From Segetimicrobium sp035279545 (GTDB taxonomy: Bacteria > Sysuimicrobiota > Sysuimicrobiia > Sysuimicrobiales > Segetimicrobiaceae), in assembly GCA_035279545.1 (NCBI GenBank), contig DATEHM010000276.1, positions 1-17,673 on the forward strand: a stretch of DNA of 17,673 nucleotides, written 5' to 3'. Positions 1-6,554 of the stretch are shown here, one piece after another. Below the pieces are notes generated by a model. That model had not been told where the DNA came from and ran no database searches. It saw only the letters and a list, made by a program, of their open reading frames with translations. Numbering within the stretch: position 1 is the first letter of the stretch; every line of letters begins with the position of its first letter. The position numbers and the translations under genes are program-made.

Positions 1-489
1 CCCTCCTTCATTGATCACCCGCCCGGCGGGCCGCGTCGCCGGAGTGGCCGGGGCGGCATCAGGGACACCCGCGGCCTGCGGCGAGGCGGGGGTCGCCTCC
101 GCGGGGGGATGCCCGACCTGCGGAGAGGACAGCGCCCGCGCGGGAGATCCCGCGTGTGCCGAGCTCGTGCGCGCGGGTGCACCGCCTCGCCGGGGGGTCT
201 GGGGTAGCGGCATCCGGCGAACCCCGCTCCGGGCGGGTTCGGCAAGGCGGGATGGTCGACGGGATGCCGACTGCGACCCCAGTGGCGCCGTCGCCGTCCC
301 CGCAATCGACGGGAGCCCCTCCTGCACGGCGGTCGGGCCGGGGACCTCTCCGCTTCTCGCGCTCGTGGAGCGTTGGGTAGGTGGAGCCGCCGGCGGATGG
401 AAGCGCACCCATCCCCCCCATCCCGCAGCCGCGGCGACGGCCGCGGTGCATGCAACGATCAGAACCTGGCGCCCGCGCACAGAACTCAC
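1..489 (-). CDS. Membrane-anchored Ala/Pro-rich protein, TonB-like layout (partial)
   Basis: An open reading frame without stops runs from just after the btuB stop to the window's left edge (163 codons), so the C-terminus is missing. It begins with a few polar/basic residues, then a single hydrophobic segment (VLIVACTAAVAAAAGWGGWV, about residues 9-28), then over 100 residues rich in Ala, Pro, Ser, Thr and Arg. A short cytoplasmic tail, one membrane anchor and a proline-rich periplasmic spacer is the layout of TonB energy transducers and of some SPOR or other cell-envelope proteins. Its place 13 bases after btuB favours a role in energising or assisting B12 uptake, but the diagnostic C-terminal domain is not visible. 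The start is uncertain: GTG at 489 and TTG at 492 both lie at workable distances from an AGGGG, while GTG at 498 is too close. It is probably cotranscribed with btuB. Existence as a gene is fairly likely; the function is inference. Confidence 0.5.
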   Translation of the reverse strand, partial: MSSVRGRQVLIVACTAAVAAAAGWGGWVRFHPPAAPPTQRSTSARSGEVPGPTAVQEGLPSIAGTATAPLGSQSASRRPSRLAEPARSGVRRMPLPQTPRRGGAPARTSSAHAGSPARALSSPQVGHPPAEATPASPQAAGVPDAAPATPATRPAGRVINEGG

Positions 490-502
490 CAACGGCACAC
501 CC

Positions 503-2362
503 CTAAAAGTTCTTCGAGAGCCCCAAGAAGACACTCCTGCCCGGCTCGGGGAAGCCGAGCGACTCCTGGTACTGCACGTCGAAGAGGTTTTCGACACCAA
601 CTTGCAGCGTGTACCCATTGTCCAGCGCCCACGACGCGGTGATCCCGGTCAGCCAGTACCCCGGGACCTTGCTTGTGTTCGCGGGATCGGCAAACCGATC
701 GCCGACGTAGCTCAAGAGCGCGGTCACGGTGTTGCCGCGAGCCCACTGATAGGTGAGTTCGACGTTCGCCTGCTGCCGCGGGATATAGATGACATCGAGC
801 CCGGTATTCGCGTCGCGCGCGAGCTGGTCGGTGAAATTGAGGCGAACGAACCACCGGTCGGCCAGCCTCCCCACGAGCTCGATCGACGCGCCATCCACGA
901 TCGCATGGCCCACGTTCATCGGGACAAAGAGCGGCGGCGAAGAGGTGATGAGATTTGTGGCATCCGTGTAGTAGCCTGTAAGATGGAGGGCGAGGCCCTG
1001 CACCAGCGTGTACTCCACGCCGAGGTCGTAGGACCACGCGGTCTCCGGCTGCAGCCCGGGATTTCCGGAGAACGCGGGCGCCAGCTCGTCGAAGCTCGGC
1101 GCTCGGAACGTCCGGCCCACGCCGGCGCGGAGCGCCAGGCGGTCGGTCAGCAGCACCACCACCCCAATCCGCGGATCCACTTGGTTTCCGTACGATTGAT
1201 AGAAATCATCTCGGACCCCGAAAGAGAGCAGCACGCCCGGGGAGACCTGCCAGTCGTCCTGGACGTAGAGGCCGAGGTCGCTGCCGGTGTTGGTGAAGAG
1301 GGTCGGGGTGTTGTCGGTGTGCGCGATGGACTGCCCCTGGTACTCTGCCCCCACCGTGAGGAGATGGCCGGCGCCCGGCACGGTGACGACCTGGCCCTGC
1401 AATCCCCACAGGCTTGCCGTGTCGTCGGACTGAAACGCGAACCCCGGACTATTGAAGTTCACATCGTCATCGAGAAAGTACAGCCGCAACATCGCCCCCG
1501 GACCATCGGCCCGTCCCCGACGCCAGGACAGGTCCACAAGCGTTCGGCCCTCGAGGGTGCGGGCGAGAAGATCCTGAAACGCCGCCGGCAGCGGCCCGGG
1601 GGTCCCGACGTTGTGGGAGAACCGGTTGAGCGTGAGCGTCACCCCGGCATCATCGGCGGTCGACCAGCGCAGCTTGGCCATCGTGGTGAAATCGGAGAAA
1701 TCCGTGTCAGGGACGAACCCGGCGCCGGAGTTGAGGATGCCTTGGACGAGGTAGGTCAGGCCCGCCACCTGACCGCCTAGCGAAAGGAGGTTGGCGGTGA
1801 GGCCGTATGAGCCGGCTCGGGAGGAGAGCACCGTCTCCGGGGTCGACTTTGTCACGATGTTGATCACCCCCCCGAGCGCCGCGCTGCCGTAGATCGCCGA
1901 GAAGGGCCCGCGGAGGACCTCGATATGATCGACGTTTTGGATCGGCAGCGTGCTGAGATCGACGCTTGCCTGGTCGGGGCGGTTGATTGGGACGCCATCG
2001 AGGAGGATGAGCACCTGCGTCGATGATGAACCGCGGACGCTCACCGTGGTGAGCGAGCCGGGGCCGCCGCTGTTCTTGATCCGGACCTCAGGCAATACCC
2101 GGAGGGCGTCGGCGACGCTGAGGGCGCCCATCGCCGCGATCTCGTTGGCGGTAATGACGCTGATGGAGGCCGGCGTTGTGGTGGGGAGTTGCGGCCGCTT
2201 GCCGGCCACTTCGATTTCTGGCAGCTCGAAGGTCGGCGGTGCGGGCGGTGGCTCCTGGGCCCGTCCGGGGGAAGCGGAGATGAGCGTAAGAACCAGAACC
2301 TGCGGAATCACTCTCCAACCCGCAACCCGGGCGGGCACCGAGCGGAACAGCCGAGCCAGCAT
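503..2362 (-). CDS. btuB: TonB-dependent outer-membrane cobalamin receptor (BtuB type)
   Basis: A 619-residue outer-membrane receptor for active uptake of corrinoids, driven by TonB-ExbBD. It has an N-terminal export signal (about residues 1-36, ending SPGRAQ), a TonB-box-like stretch (FELPEIEV, 45-52), a plug domain (about 60-175, with VSVRGSSS, LILLDGVPIN and the classic IEVLRGPFSAIYGSAALGGVINIVTK region), and a 22-strand-type beta barrel ending in Phe, as outer-membrane barrels do. Length matches BtuB (about 600). The ORF extends upstream to 2446, but that extension lies inside the leader and terminator; the ATG at 2362 follows a GGGGGGATGA purine run and begins a proper signal peptide, so it is preferred. 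Expression should be repressed by B12 through the cobalamin riboswitch and attenuator directly upstream, which strongly supports B12 rather than siderophore as the ligand. It is followed by a membrane-anchored Pro-rich protein. Confidence 0.93.
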   Translation of the reverse strand: MLARLFRSVPARVAGWRVIPQVLVLTLISASPGRAQEPPPAPPTFELPEIEVAGKRPQLPTTTPASISVITANEIAAMGALSVADALRVLPEVRIKNSGGPGSLTTVSVRGSSSTQVLILLDGVPINRPDQASVDLSTLPIQNVDHIEVLRGPFSAIYGSAALGGVINIVTKSTPETVLSSRAGSYGLTANLLSLGGQVAGLTYLVQGILNSGAGFVPDTDFSDFTTMAKLRWSTADDAGVTLTLNRFSHNVGTPGPLPAAFQDLLARTLEGRTLVDLSWRRGRADGPGAMLRLYFLDDDVNFNSPGFAFQSDDTASLWGLQGQVVTVPGAGHLLTVGAEYQGQSIAHTDNTPTLFTNTGSDLGLYVQDDWQVSPGVLLSFGVRDDFYQSYGNQVDPRIGVVVLLTDRLALRAGVGRTFRAPSFDELAPAFSGNPGLQPETAWSYDLGVEYTLVQGLALHLTGYYTDATNLITSSPPLFVPMNVGHAIVDGASIELVGRLADRWFVRLNFTDQLARDANTGLDVIYIPRQQANVELTYQWARGNTVTALLSYVGDRFADPANTSKVPGYWLTGITASWALDNGYTLQVGVENLFDVQYQESLGFPEPGRSVFLGLSKNF

Positions 2363-2394
2363 GAGTTCATCCCCCCGTCTACGGCTCCAGGTCC

Positions 2395-2428
2395 AAAAAA
2401 ACCGGCCCCCATGGGAAACGGGGACCGA
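2395..2428 (-). terminator. Intrinsic attenuator terminator of the btuB leader
   Basis: On the minus strand, GGTCCCC (2426-2420) pairs with GGGGGCC (2410-2404) around a nine-base loop. Two further flanking pairs (one G-T) extend the stem, and seven T residues follow at once (2401-2395). It lies between the cobalamin aptamer and the btuB start, so it reads as the expression platform: B12 binding would favour this hairpin and stop transcription. Confidence 0.8.
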
Positions 2429-2483
2429 AACGGCGCAGGGCCGCAAGCGTACCTTCCTCTCAGCCGAAGGTCACCGTACGCGA

Positions 2484-2675
2484 TCGATTGGGCAGGTTTC
2501 CTGGCTCCGGATCCTCGCCGCTCCGCGCCTTCCCGGTTATCCCAGTGGCGATCTGGCTTGAGCAGCTCCCCGTTACAGTGGCGGGACCGCGCCGGCGTTG
2601 CGGCACCGTGGATATCCACGGACCGCGCACCGGACTTCCCTTTTACTCCCGGCGAACCGGGAGCACCCAACCGAC
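2484..2675 (-). promoter_or_regulatory. Cobalamin (B12) riboswitch
   Basis: The minus strand carries the consensus blocks of the cobalamin aptamer in order: AAAAGGGAAGTCCGGTGC (2644-2627), the core GCCACTGT box (around 2582-2575), a GGGAA-type block near 2537-2532, and the 3' block CCAGGAAACCTGCC (2506-2493). The closing P1 stem is visible: CGGTTGGG (2673-2666) pairs with CCCAATCG (2493-2486), with two further outer pairs. A 7-bp hairpin with a TTCG tetraloop (2663-2646) sits near the 5' end. These features identify the family from sequence alone. It lies between a promoter and btuB and is followed by a terminator hairpin, so it should act by transcription attenuation in response to adenosyl- or aquo-cobalamin. 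Confidence 0.95.
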
Positions 2676-2696
2676 ACGGTATGAAGTTTGGTTTCT

Positions 2697-2724
2697 ACTA
2701 TAGCATGAGACGGATTGGAGTCAA
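2697..2724 (-). promoter_or_regulatory. Sigma70-like promoter of the riboswitch-btuB unit
   Basis: Minus strand: TTGACT (2724-2719), a 16-base spacer, then TATAGT (2702-2697) with an extended -10 TG (TGC just before). Transcription would start near 2690, a short distance before the riboswitch P1 stem. Both hexamers are near consensus and the position fits the leader exactly. Confidence 0.75.
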
Positions 2725-2904
2725 GCAAGATAAGGGAATAGGAGATAAGACCCTCCTAAACGCCCCCCTATCCAACTCGGACTAAGCCACTGAAGCGCCC
2801 CCCTTGTTCAAGATTGTCTAGCGCGGTGCGGAGGCGGGCACATTCCAGGGTTGAGGAAGCGTAGCGTGATTCCTCGTTCGTCAATCCGTCATAGGAGAGA
2901 ATAG

Positions 2905-3084
2905 ATGCGTCGGTTGGCTGCCACGCTGATTACCGGAATCGTGTTGGCGTTTATGCCTCTTGCCCAAGTGCACGCTCAGGACTCTGGGCCAACGGCAATA
3001 TGTAACGATGGGACTTACAGCTACGCGGCCCACCACCAAGGGGCTTGTTCTCATCACGGTGGGGTGGCCGTGTGGTACAAATAG
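2905..3084 (+). CDS. Small secreted DUF3761-family protein
   Basis: A 59-residue protein with its own strong SD (AGGAGAG, six bases before the ATG). Residues 1-24 form a signal peptide (MRRLAATLITGIVLAFM..., cleavage likely after VHA). The mature part is short and contains CNDGTYSYAAHHQGACSHHGG followed by VAVWYK. The pattern C-x-DGTYS-x5-H-x-GACSHHGGVA-x-W is the signature I associate with DUF3761, a small exported domain of unknown function. The two Cys (residues 33 and 48) could form a disulfide after export, and the His cluster could bind metal; both are inference. It stands alone, transcribed away from the btuB promoter. Confidence 0.82.
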   Translation: MRRLAATLITGIVLAFMPLAQVHAQDSGPTAICNDGTYSYAAHHQGACSHHGGVAVWYK

Positions 3085-3285
3085 CGGGGGCGACCAGAAC
3101 GAATTTTATATGCCTCAATTACACGCCATGATTCCCAATACCAACGCCGGCGATCATTTGTTCGCATATAAGAACTAGCTGCCGTGCCGTATTGCCTAAA
3201 GCACTTTTCCCTGAGGCGCAGAACTCTCCAATTGTCTAGGGGGCGTCTCACCTGACGCACTCCTGGCCTCATTGTTTACTCCAAA

Positions 3286-3312
3286 GCCGAAGGTCGAATC
3301 CCGGGGCCCTAG
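3286..3312 (+). other. tRNA T-arm-like fragment (not a tRNA)
   Basis: Contains GAAGGTCGAATCCCGGGGCC, which resembles the T-arm and 3' acceptor of a tRNA, but the T loop is one base short and no upstream D or anticodon arms can be folded. A related sequence lies in the opposite orientation at 3811-3840. Possibly a relic of a tRNA 3' end or a repeat border. Confidence 0.25.
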
Positions 3313-3351
3313 ATTGTAACTGCGACTCGGACTCGATCTGGGGGGGCAGCC

Positions 3352-3782
3352 ATGGAGCAGTTTCAATTTGACATTGATGTCAACCCCGATGCCCAGGAAG
3401 TTGAGTCTCTCAAGGACCGTGTGGACACATTCAATGTCGAACGAACAAGAATACACGACTTCAAAGAACTTTCAATCTTCTTGCGAAATTCCATGAAGCA
3501 GCTGATCGCCGGAATCTACGCGCGAACATGGGGGGGTTTTGCGTCGACATTCGATTGTTGTGGGTGCGCGAGGATTTCCGTGGAGCGGGGCTTGGATCGA
3601 AATTGATGCACGCCGTGGAACACGAGGCGATCCGCAGAGGTTGCCACATCGCCACTCTTGAGACACATAGCTTTCAGGCGCCGGGTTTCTATGAAAAACT
3701 CGGCTATGAAAAAATCGGAGTTCTCGACGAATACCCCATTGGACACCAGAAGCACTACTTGAAGAAGGTGCTGTCAATCTGA
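3352..3782 (+). pseudogene. GNAT-family N-acetyltransferase, frameshifted at a G7 run
   Basis: Two overlapping frames together make one ordinary-length (about 143-residue) GNAT acetyltransferase, a family that moves an acetyl group from acetyl-CoA to an amine. Frame one, from ATG 3352, supplies the N-terminal half up to LIAGIYARTWGG. The second frame continues from about 3530 with the core: LLWVREDFRGAGLGSKLM holds the acetyl-CoA-binding (R/Q)-x-x-G-x-G/A motif as RGAGLG, followed by ALETHSF-like and GFYEKLGYEKIG segments typical of the C-terminal half. The switch falls in a run of seven G (3530-3536) followed by four T. One extra G restores a continuous frame. It may be a true mutation, a sequencing or assembly error, or slippage. 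No neighbour suggests a substrate. It could be read as a CDS if the indel is an error. Confidence 0.8.
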
Positions 3783-3985
3783 TCCGGCGAGACAAGGGGC
3801 GCACAGTTTGTGGCGGGGCCCGGATTTGAACCTTCATCCGTCTCGGTTTTGACAAGAGGAATTTTCAACCGGCTGAGGACTTTCAAGCGGCGTTGAAAGA
3901 AATCCCCGTCTTCGTGAAAAACGGATTGGGAACCCCCGCTGGTGTGGCTCTCACTCACATGACGTTGGCAGAGGAATACAGCACC
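3783..3985. other. Non-coding stretch after the acetyltransferase
   Basis: Apart from the tRNA-like fragment at 3811-3840 no gene is convincing. A plus-strand frame from about 3830 to 4081 has no ATG or SD and matches no family I know. Confidence 0.4.
3811..3840 (-). other. tRNA T-arm-like fragment, inverted partner of 3286-3312
   Basis: The minus strand reads GATGAAGGTTCAAATCCGGG then CCCCGCCA. The GGTTCAAATCC core is the universal T-loop form with a CCA-like end, but the T stem does not pair fully and no upstream tRNA body is evident. With the similar fragment at 3286-3312 it brackets the broken acetyltransferase. Confidence 0.25.
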
Positions 3986-4132
3986 TCAGAAGAACTTCCA
4001 TACTCCGTACACGAAGTAGAACGCCATGATTCGCGTAAAGTAAAGAATGATCTTCATGAGGATGTAGCTGATGATCAATAACCCCAGGAAGAACTTGACC
4101 CTGAACCTCAACTCAGAAGCAAGACCCTTCAT
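3986..4132 (-). CDS. Possible small membrane protein, 48 residues
   Basis: The minus strand has an ATG frame of 48 codons with strong hydrophobic character: a basic N-terminus (MKGLASELRFRVK), then FFLGLLIISYILMKIILYF and a second hydrophobic part, MAFYFVYGVWKFF, at the end. This would form one long or two short membrane helices with positive inside ends. No clear SD precedes the ATG, and the local region is less GC-rich, which by itself inflates Phe, Ile and Leu in a T-rich strand, so this may be chance. I recognise no family. Confidence 0.35.
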   Translation of the reverse strand: MKGLASELRFRVKFFLGLLIISYILMKIILYFTRIMAFYFVYGVWKFF

Positions 4133-4311
4133 TTGACTCAGGTGGTGGGGTGGCTGCTCAAACCCCGGCTCCGGCGGTGGTGCGTCCCCTGCCTTGTCGT
4201 GGCTCGACTATGGAGAGCAGCCATCGGGAGGACCACCCGGATGGGTGCGAGGCGTGCCGGGTCCAGGGTCGCAACCCGTTCTTCTCCGAAAGGGGCCGGG
4301 GCCCACGATGC
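4133..4311. other. Short intergenic region downstream of the SYLF gene
   Basis: No supported gene and no hairpin with a T-run that would serve as a terminator for the SYLF gene. Confidence 0.4.
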
Positions 4312-4875
4312 CTATTTCTGAAGCTTCGAGATCTTTGACCCCTCCAGAGTCAGATTGTACATGAGACCCTTCTGCCCGACCACGAACCCCACGATAGGCT
4401 CATGGTACTTCGTGGAGTCTATGGACGCCTGGGCCCCCAGGTTCACGAGGACAACCGATCCGTCAACGCCCACCTGCCACCCCTTCTTGGCCCGGAAGTC
4501 CCTCAGCGCTTTGTCCTGGAGGAATACGAGGATGATGTCCTTCTTCTGGGCCCCGAACTGGAGGCCGATTGAGGCGGCCGCGATGCTGTAGTAGGCCGCG
4601 GTCCCGCCGTGGATGCGCAGCGCGCCCTCGCCGTATTCTCCCCCGATTCCCAGACCGGCCTGTATAACCCCGGCAAACACGAGGACGCCCTTGGCGTCTT
4701 GGAGGAACTCCCGGGATCCTTTCACCTGCTGCATGAACCGATCCAACGCCGCATTGACACTTGCGTCAATCTCCTGCGCCGTCTTGGCGTGGGACGCGCT
4801 TGGGACGATCAAGTTCCCCAGCAGAAGGACACACAGTGCCCACACGATACGCTTGTCGAATCTCCGTCCTCCCAT
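4312..4875 (-). CDS. Exported SYLF/YSC84-domain lipid-binding protein
   Basis: A 187-residue protein with a signal peptide (MGGRRFDKRIVWALCVLLLG..., likely cut after SASHA near residue 30) and a complete SYLF (YSC84-like) domain. Diagnostic stretches are the N-terminal helix (EIDASVNAALDRFMQQV), AKGVLVFAGVIQAGLGIGGEYGEG, AAYYSIAAASIGLQFGAQKKD, and the C-terminal GFVVGQKGLMYNLTLEGSKI. The family binds phosphoinositides or other lipids in eukaryotes; bacterial members are exported and their exact role is unclear. The start at 4875 is chosen because AGGAGG sits seven bases before it; upstream ATGs at 4896 and 4890 overlap that SD region and would spoil the signal peptide. It stands alone on the minus strand with about 160 bases to the HAF-repeat gene upstream. 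Confidence 0.88.
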   Translation of the reverse strand: MGGRRFDKRIVWALCVLLLGNLIVPSASHAKTAQEIDASVNAALDRFMQQVKGSREFLQDAKGVLVFAGVIQAGLGIGGEYGEGALRIHGGTAAYYSIAAASIGLQFGAQKKDIILVFLQDKALRDFRAKKGWQVGVDGSVVLVNLGAQASIDSTKYHEPIVGFVVGQKGLMYNLTLEGSKISKLQK

Positions 4876-5037
4876 CGTCACCCTCCTCATCGTCATGCGA
4901 CCACCGTTGAGCCGGCCAGGGGCGGACCGCTCAGGGCGCCGCCCGCATTTAGTCCGCGGACCCGATCATGGACTCGACACGGCGCTTCACCGTGTGGTGG
5001 TGCGGTGCCGCTGGCCGCAAGAGCAGCGCGGGCCACG

Positions 5038-5922
5038 TCACAGCCTGATGAAGCCATGCTGCTTGTTTGCGCCGTCTCGATAGCCACCGGCAATCTGCCC
5101 ACTGTTATTGATCCCGGCAGCCTCCACTCCGGCGGCGTTGGGGACGTCAATCGACGAAACGGCTCCCCCGTCAAACACAAAGGCATGCTCCTTCCCAGAC
5201 GCGTCCACATTGTACCCCACGATCTGTCCACGGTTGTTGATCCCGAGGACCTCCGTTCTGGCGGCGCCGGCGATGTCGATCGTCTTGAACGTGCCGGCGG
5301 AGAGGACGAAGCCGTGCTCCCTGCGCGAGGGGTCCGTGTAATACCCAACGATATCGCCCTTGGCATTGATCCCCATGGCTTCCGTTTCCGTGGCGCCGGG
5401 GACGTTGATGGCGCTGATAGTTCCCCCGACAAGCACAAAGCCGTGGCGCTTGCCATCATCATACCATCCCACGATATCGCCGCGATCATTGATCCCGTGG
5501 GCGAGGGTCTGGGCGGCGCCGGGGACGTCAATCGTGCCGAAGCCAATCCCACTCACGGCGAAGCCGTGCGCCCCCTTCGCGTCCGAATAGCCACCCACGA
5601 TCCGCCCGTTATTATTGACCCCGAACGCCGCCTCCCTCAGGGTGGGGCCTGGGATCGCAACCGTGCTGAAGACTCCCTGCGTGAGCACAAACCCGGTCCA
5701 TTTGCCCGAGCTGTCGATAGAGAACCCCACAACCTGGTTCAAGTCGTTGAGCCCGGTCACGACCGTATTCCCGGCATTGGGAACGTCGATTTGAATAACG
5801 GGAGGAGACACGGCCGACGAAACCGTCCGCGCGCCGGCGCAGGTCACGAACAGCGCCAGGAGCACCGACCCAAGCGCTCGGCCGCCGCGTCCACACCGAA
5901 CCCTGATGCCGTTCGTGGTCAT
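5038..5922 (-). CDS. Exported HAF-repeat (beta-propeller-like) protein
   Basis: A 294-residue protein with a signal-like N-terminus (basic MTTNGIRVRCGRGGR, then ALGSVLLALFVTCAGA) and about six tandem repeats of roughly 42 residues (44-294). Each repeat has the frame I-D-V-P-G-A-x(4-6)-G-I-N-x2-G-x-I-V-G-x-Y-x-D-x(3-6)-H-G-F-V-L, the mark of the extracellular HAF repeat family. Such repeats are predicted to form short beta-strand blades; the function is unknown, with surface or secreted binding roles suggested. The start at 5922 has GGGAGG about eight bases upstream; an upstream ATG at 5991 adds residues that precede the signal peptide and is less likely. The last repeat ends right at the C-terminus (QHGFIRL), so no other domain is present. 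Confidence 0.85.
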   Translation of the reverse strand: MTTNGIRVRCGRGGRALGSVLLALFVTCAGARTVSSAVSPPVIQIDVPNAGNTVVTGLNDLNQVVGFSIDSSGKWTGFVLTQGVFSTVAIPGPTLREAAFGVNNNGRIVGGYSDAKGAHGFAVSGIGFGTIDVPGAAQTLAHGINDRGDIVGWYDDGKRHGFVLVGGTISAINVPGATETEAMGINAKGDIVGYYTDPSRREHGFVLSAGTFKTIDIAGAARTEVLGINNRGQIVGYNVDASGKEHAFVFDGGAVSSIDVPNAAGVEAAGINNSGQIAGGYRDGANKQHGFIRL

Positions 5923-6317
5923 TGCCGGCGCCTCCCGTGCCTCGTCGAGGCAAGCGAAGGTCACGGACGAGATCGATGGATGTGCGGGCATCTCTCATGG
6001 GATACCCGCAGGTGCAGATTTTCCGACCTTGGGCGGCGGACTCCTGCCGGCCGGGACGCCTCGATCGCCGCTATCGCCAACTCGGATCGGCCAAGGGACC
6101 GCGGGATCCCAACGCGGATTGGACGGCACCCAACATCATCGAGGCAAACCGATCCCCACGATCGAGACTGACGCGCCGGCGCGCGCCGCGATGTCTCACC
6201 GCTCCCCGACTTGGGGCATACTTCTATCTGGCGGCTCGGGAACCGGTTGGCCTTCACCGATTCCTACTTTGTGCATCCTGCTTAGCGACACTTTGGGTGC
6301 CAGGATAGGATCAACGG

Positions 6318-6335
6318 GGGCGAATTCATTCGCCC
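6318..6335. repeat. Perfect 8-bp inverted repeat (hairpin 1)
   Basis: GGGCGAAT (6318-6325), two-base centre TC, ATTCGCCC (6328-6335), flanked by further G on the left and GGGG on the right. It resembles the short palindromic intergenic repeats (REP-like) of many high-GC genomes. An operator for the downstream permease is an alternative. Confidence 0.55.
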
Positions 6336-6347
6336 GGGGTCACCTCA

Positions 6348-6364
6348 GCGGGTTCTAAACCCGC
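6348..6364. repeat. Perfect 7-bp inverted repeat (hairpin 2)
   Basis: GCGGGTT (6348-6354), loop CTA, AACCCGC (6358-6364). It lies 12 bases after hairpin 1 and has an unrelated arm sequence, so the two form a paired-hairpin unit as in REP/BIME-type repeats. No T-run follows on either side, so it is not an ordinary terminator. Confidence 0.5.
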
Positions 6365-6554
6365 ACCCGGCCGCCTAACCCTCACCCTGGCTCGTTCGTT
6401 CCCGCCGAAACCTCCGCCCGTCGCTCTGGATCGGCAACCCCGATCCCAATGGCGGCGCAGAACATGCGCCGACCAGCGTCGAGCGATCCGAGAATCTCCC
6501 ACGCTCCCGGCGGACCGGGCAGGACTCACCGCGAGATCGGTCCAACTCCTCGTC

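Larger units (their letters stand above)
5923..6554. other. Intergenic region, 632 bases, between divergent genes
   Basis: It separates the HAF gene (minus) from the permease gene (plus). No reading frame here resembles a protein. It holds two strong hairpins near 6318-6364 and presumably the promoters of both flanking genes, which I could not place with confidence. Confidence 0.5.

Noticed and set aside
11..1780. 589-codon open frame on the plus strand
   Set aside because: It lies antisense to btuB and the preceding frame; its length comes from high GC and the codon bias of the real gene. The translation has no recognisable motif.
2363..2446. N-terminal extension of btuB to an ATG at 2446
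   Set aside because: It would start inside the leader and cross the attenuator terminator; the ATG at 2362 has an SD and begins the signal peptide.
2541..2550. Second CAGTGGC within the riboswitch as another core box
   Set aside because: Only the copy at 2576-2582 has the right spacing to the other conserved blocks; the second is probably a pairing or chance copy.
3230..3320. tRNA gene
   Set aside because: Only a T-arm-like segment exists; no D arm, anticodon arm or matching acceptor stem can be folded.
3893..4081. Plus-strand frame of about 62 codons after the acetyltransferase
   Set aside because: Only a TTG start, no SD, no family resemblance.
4609..6171. 520-codon open frame on the plus strand
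   Set aside because: Antisense to the HAF-repeat gene; its apparent repeats mirror the HAF repeats at DNA level.
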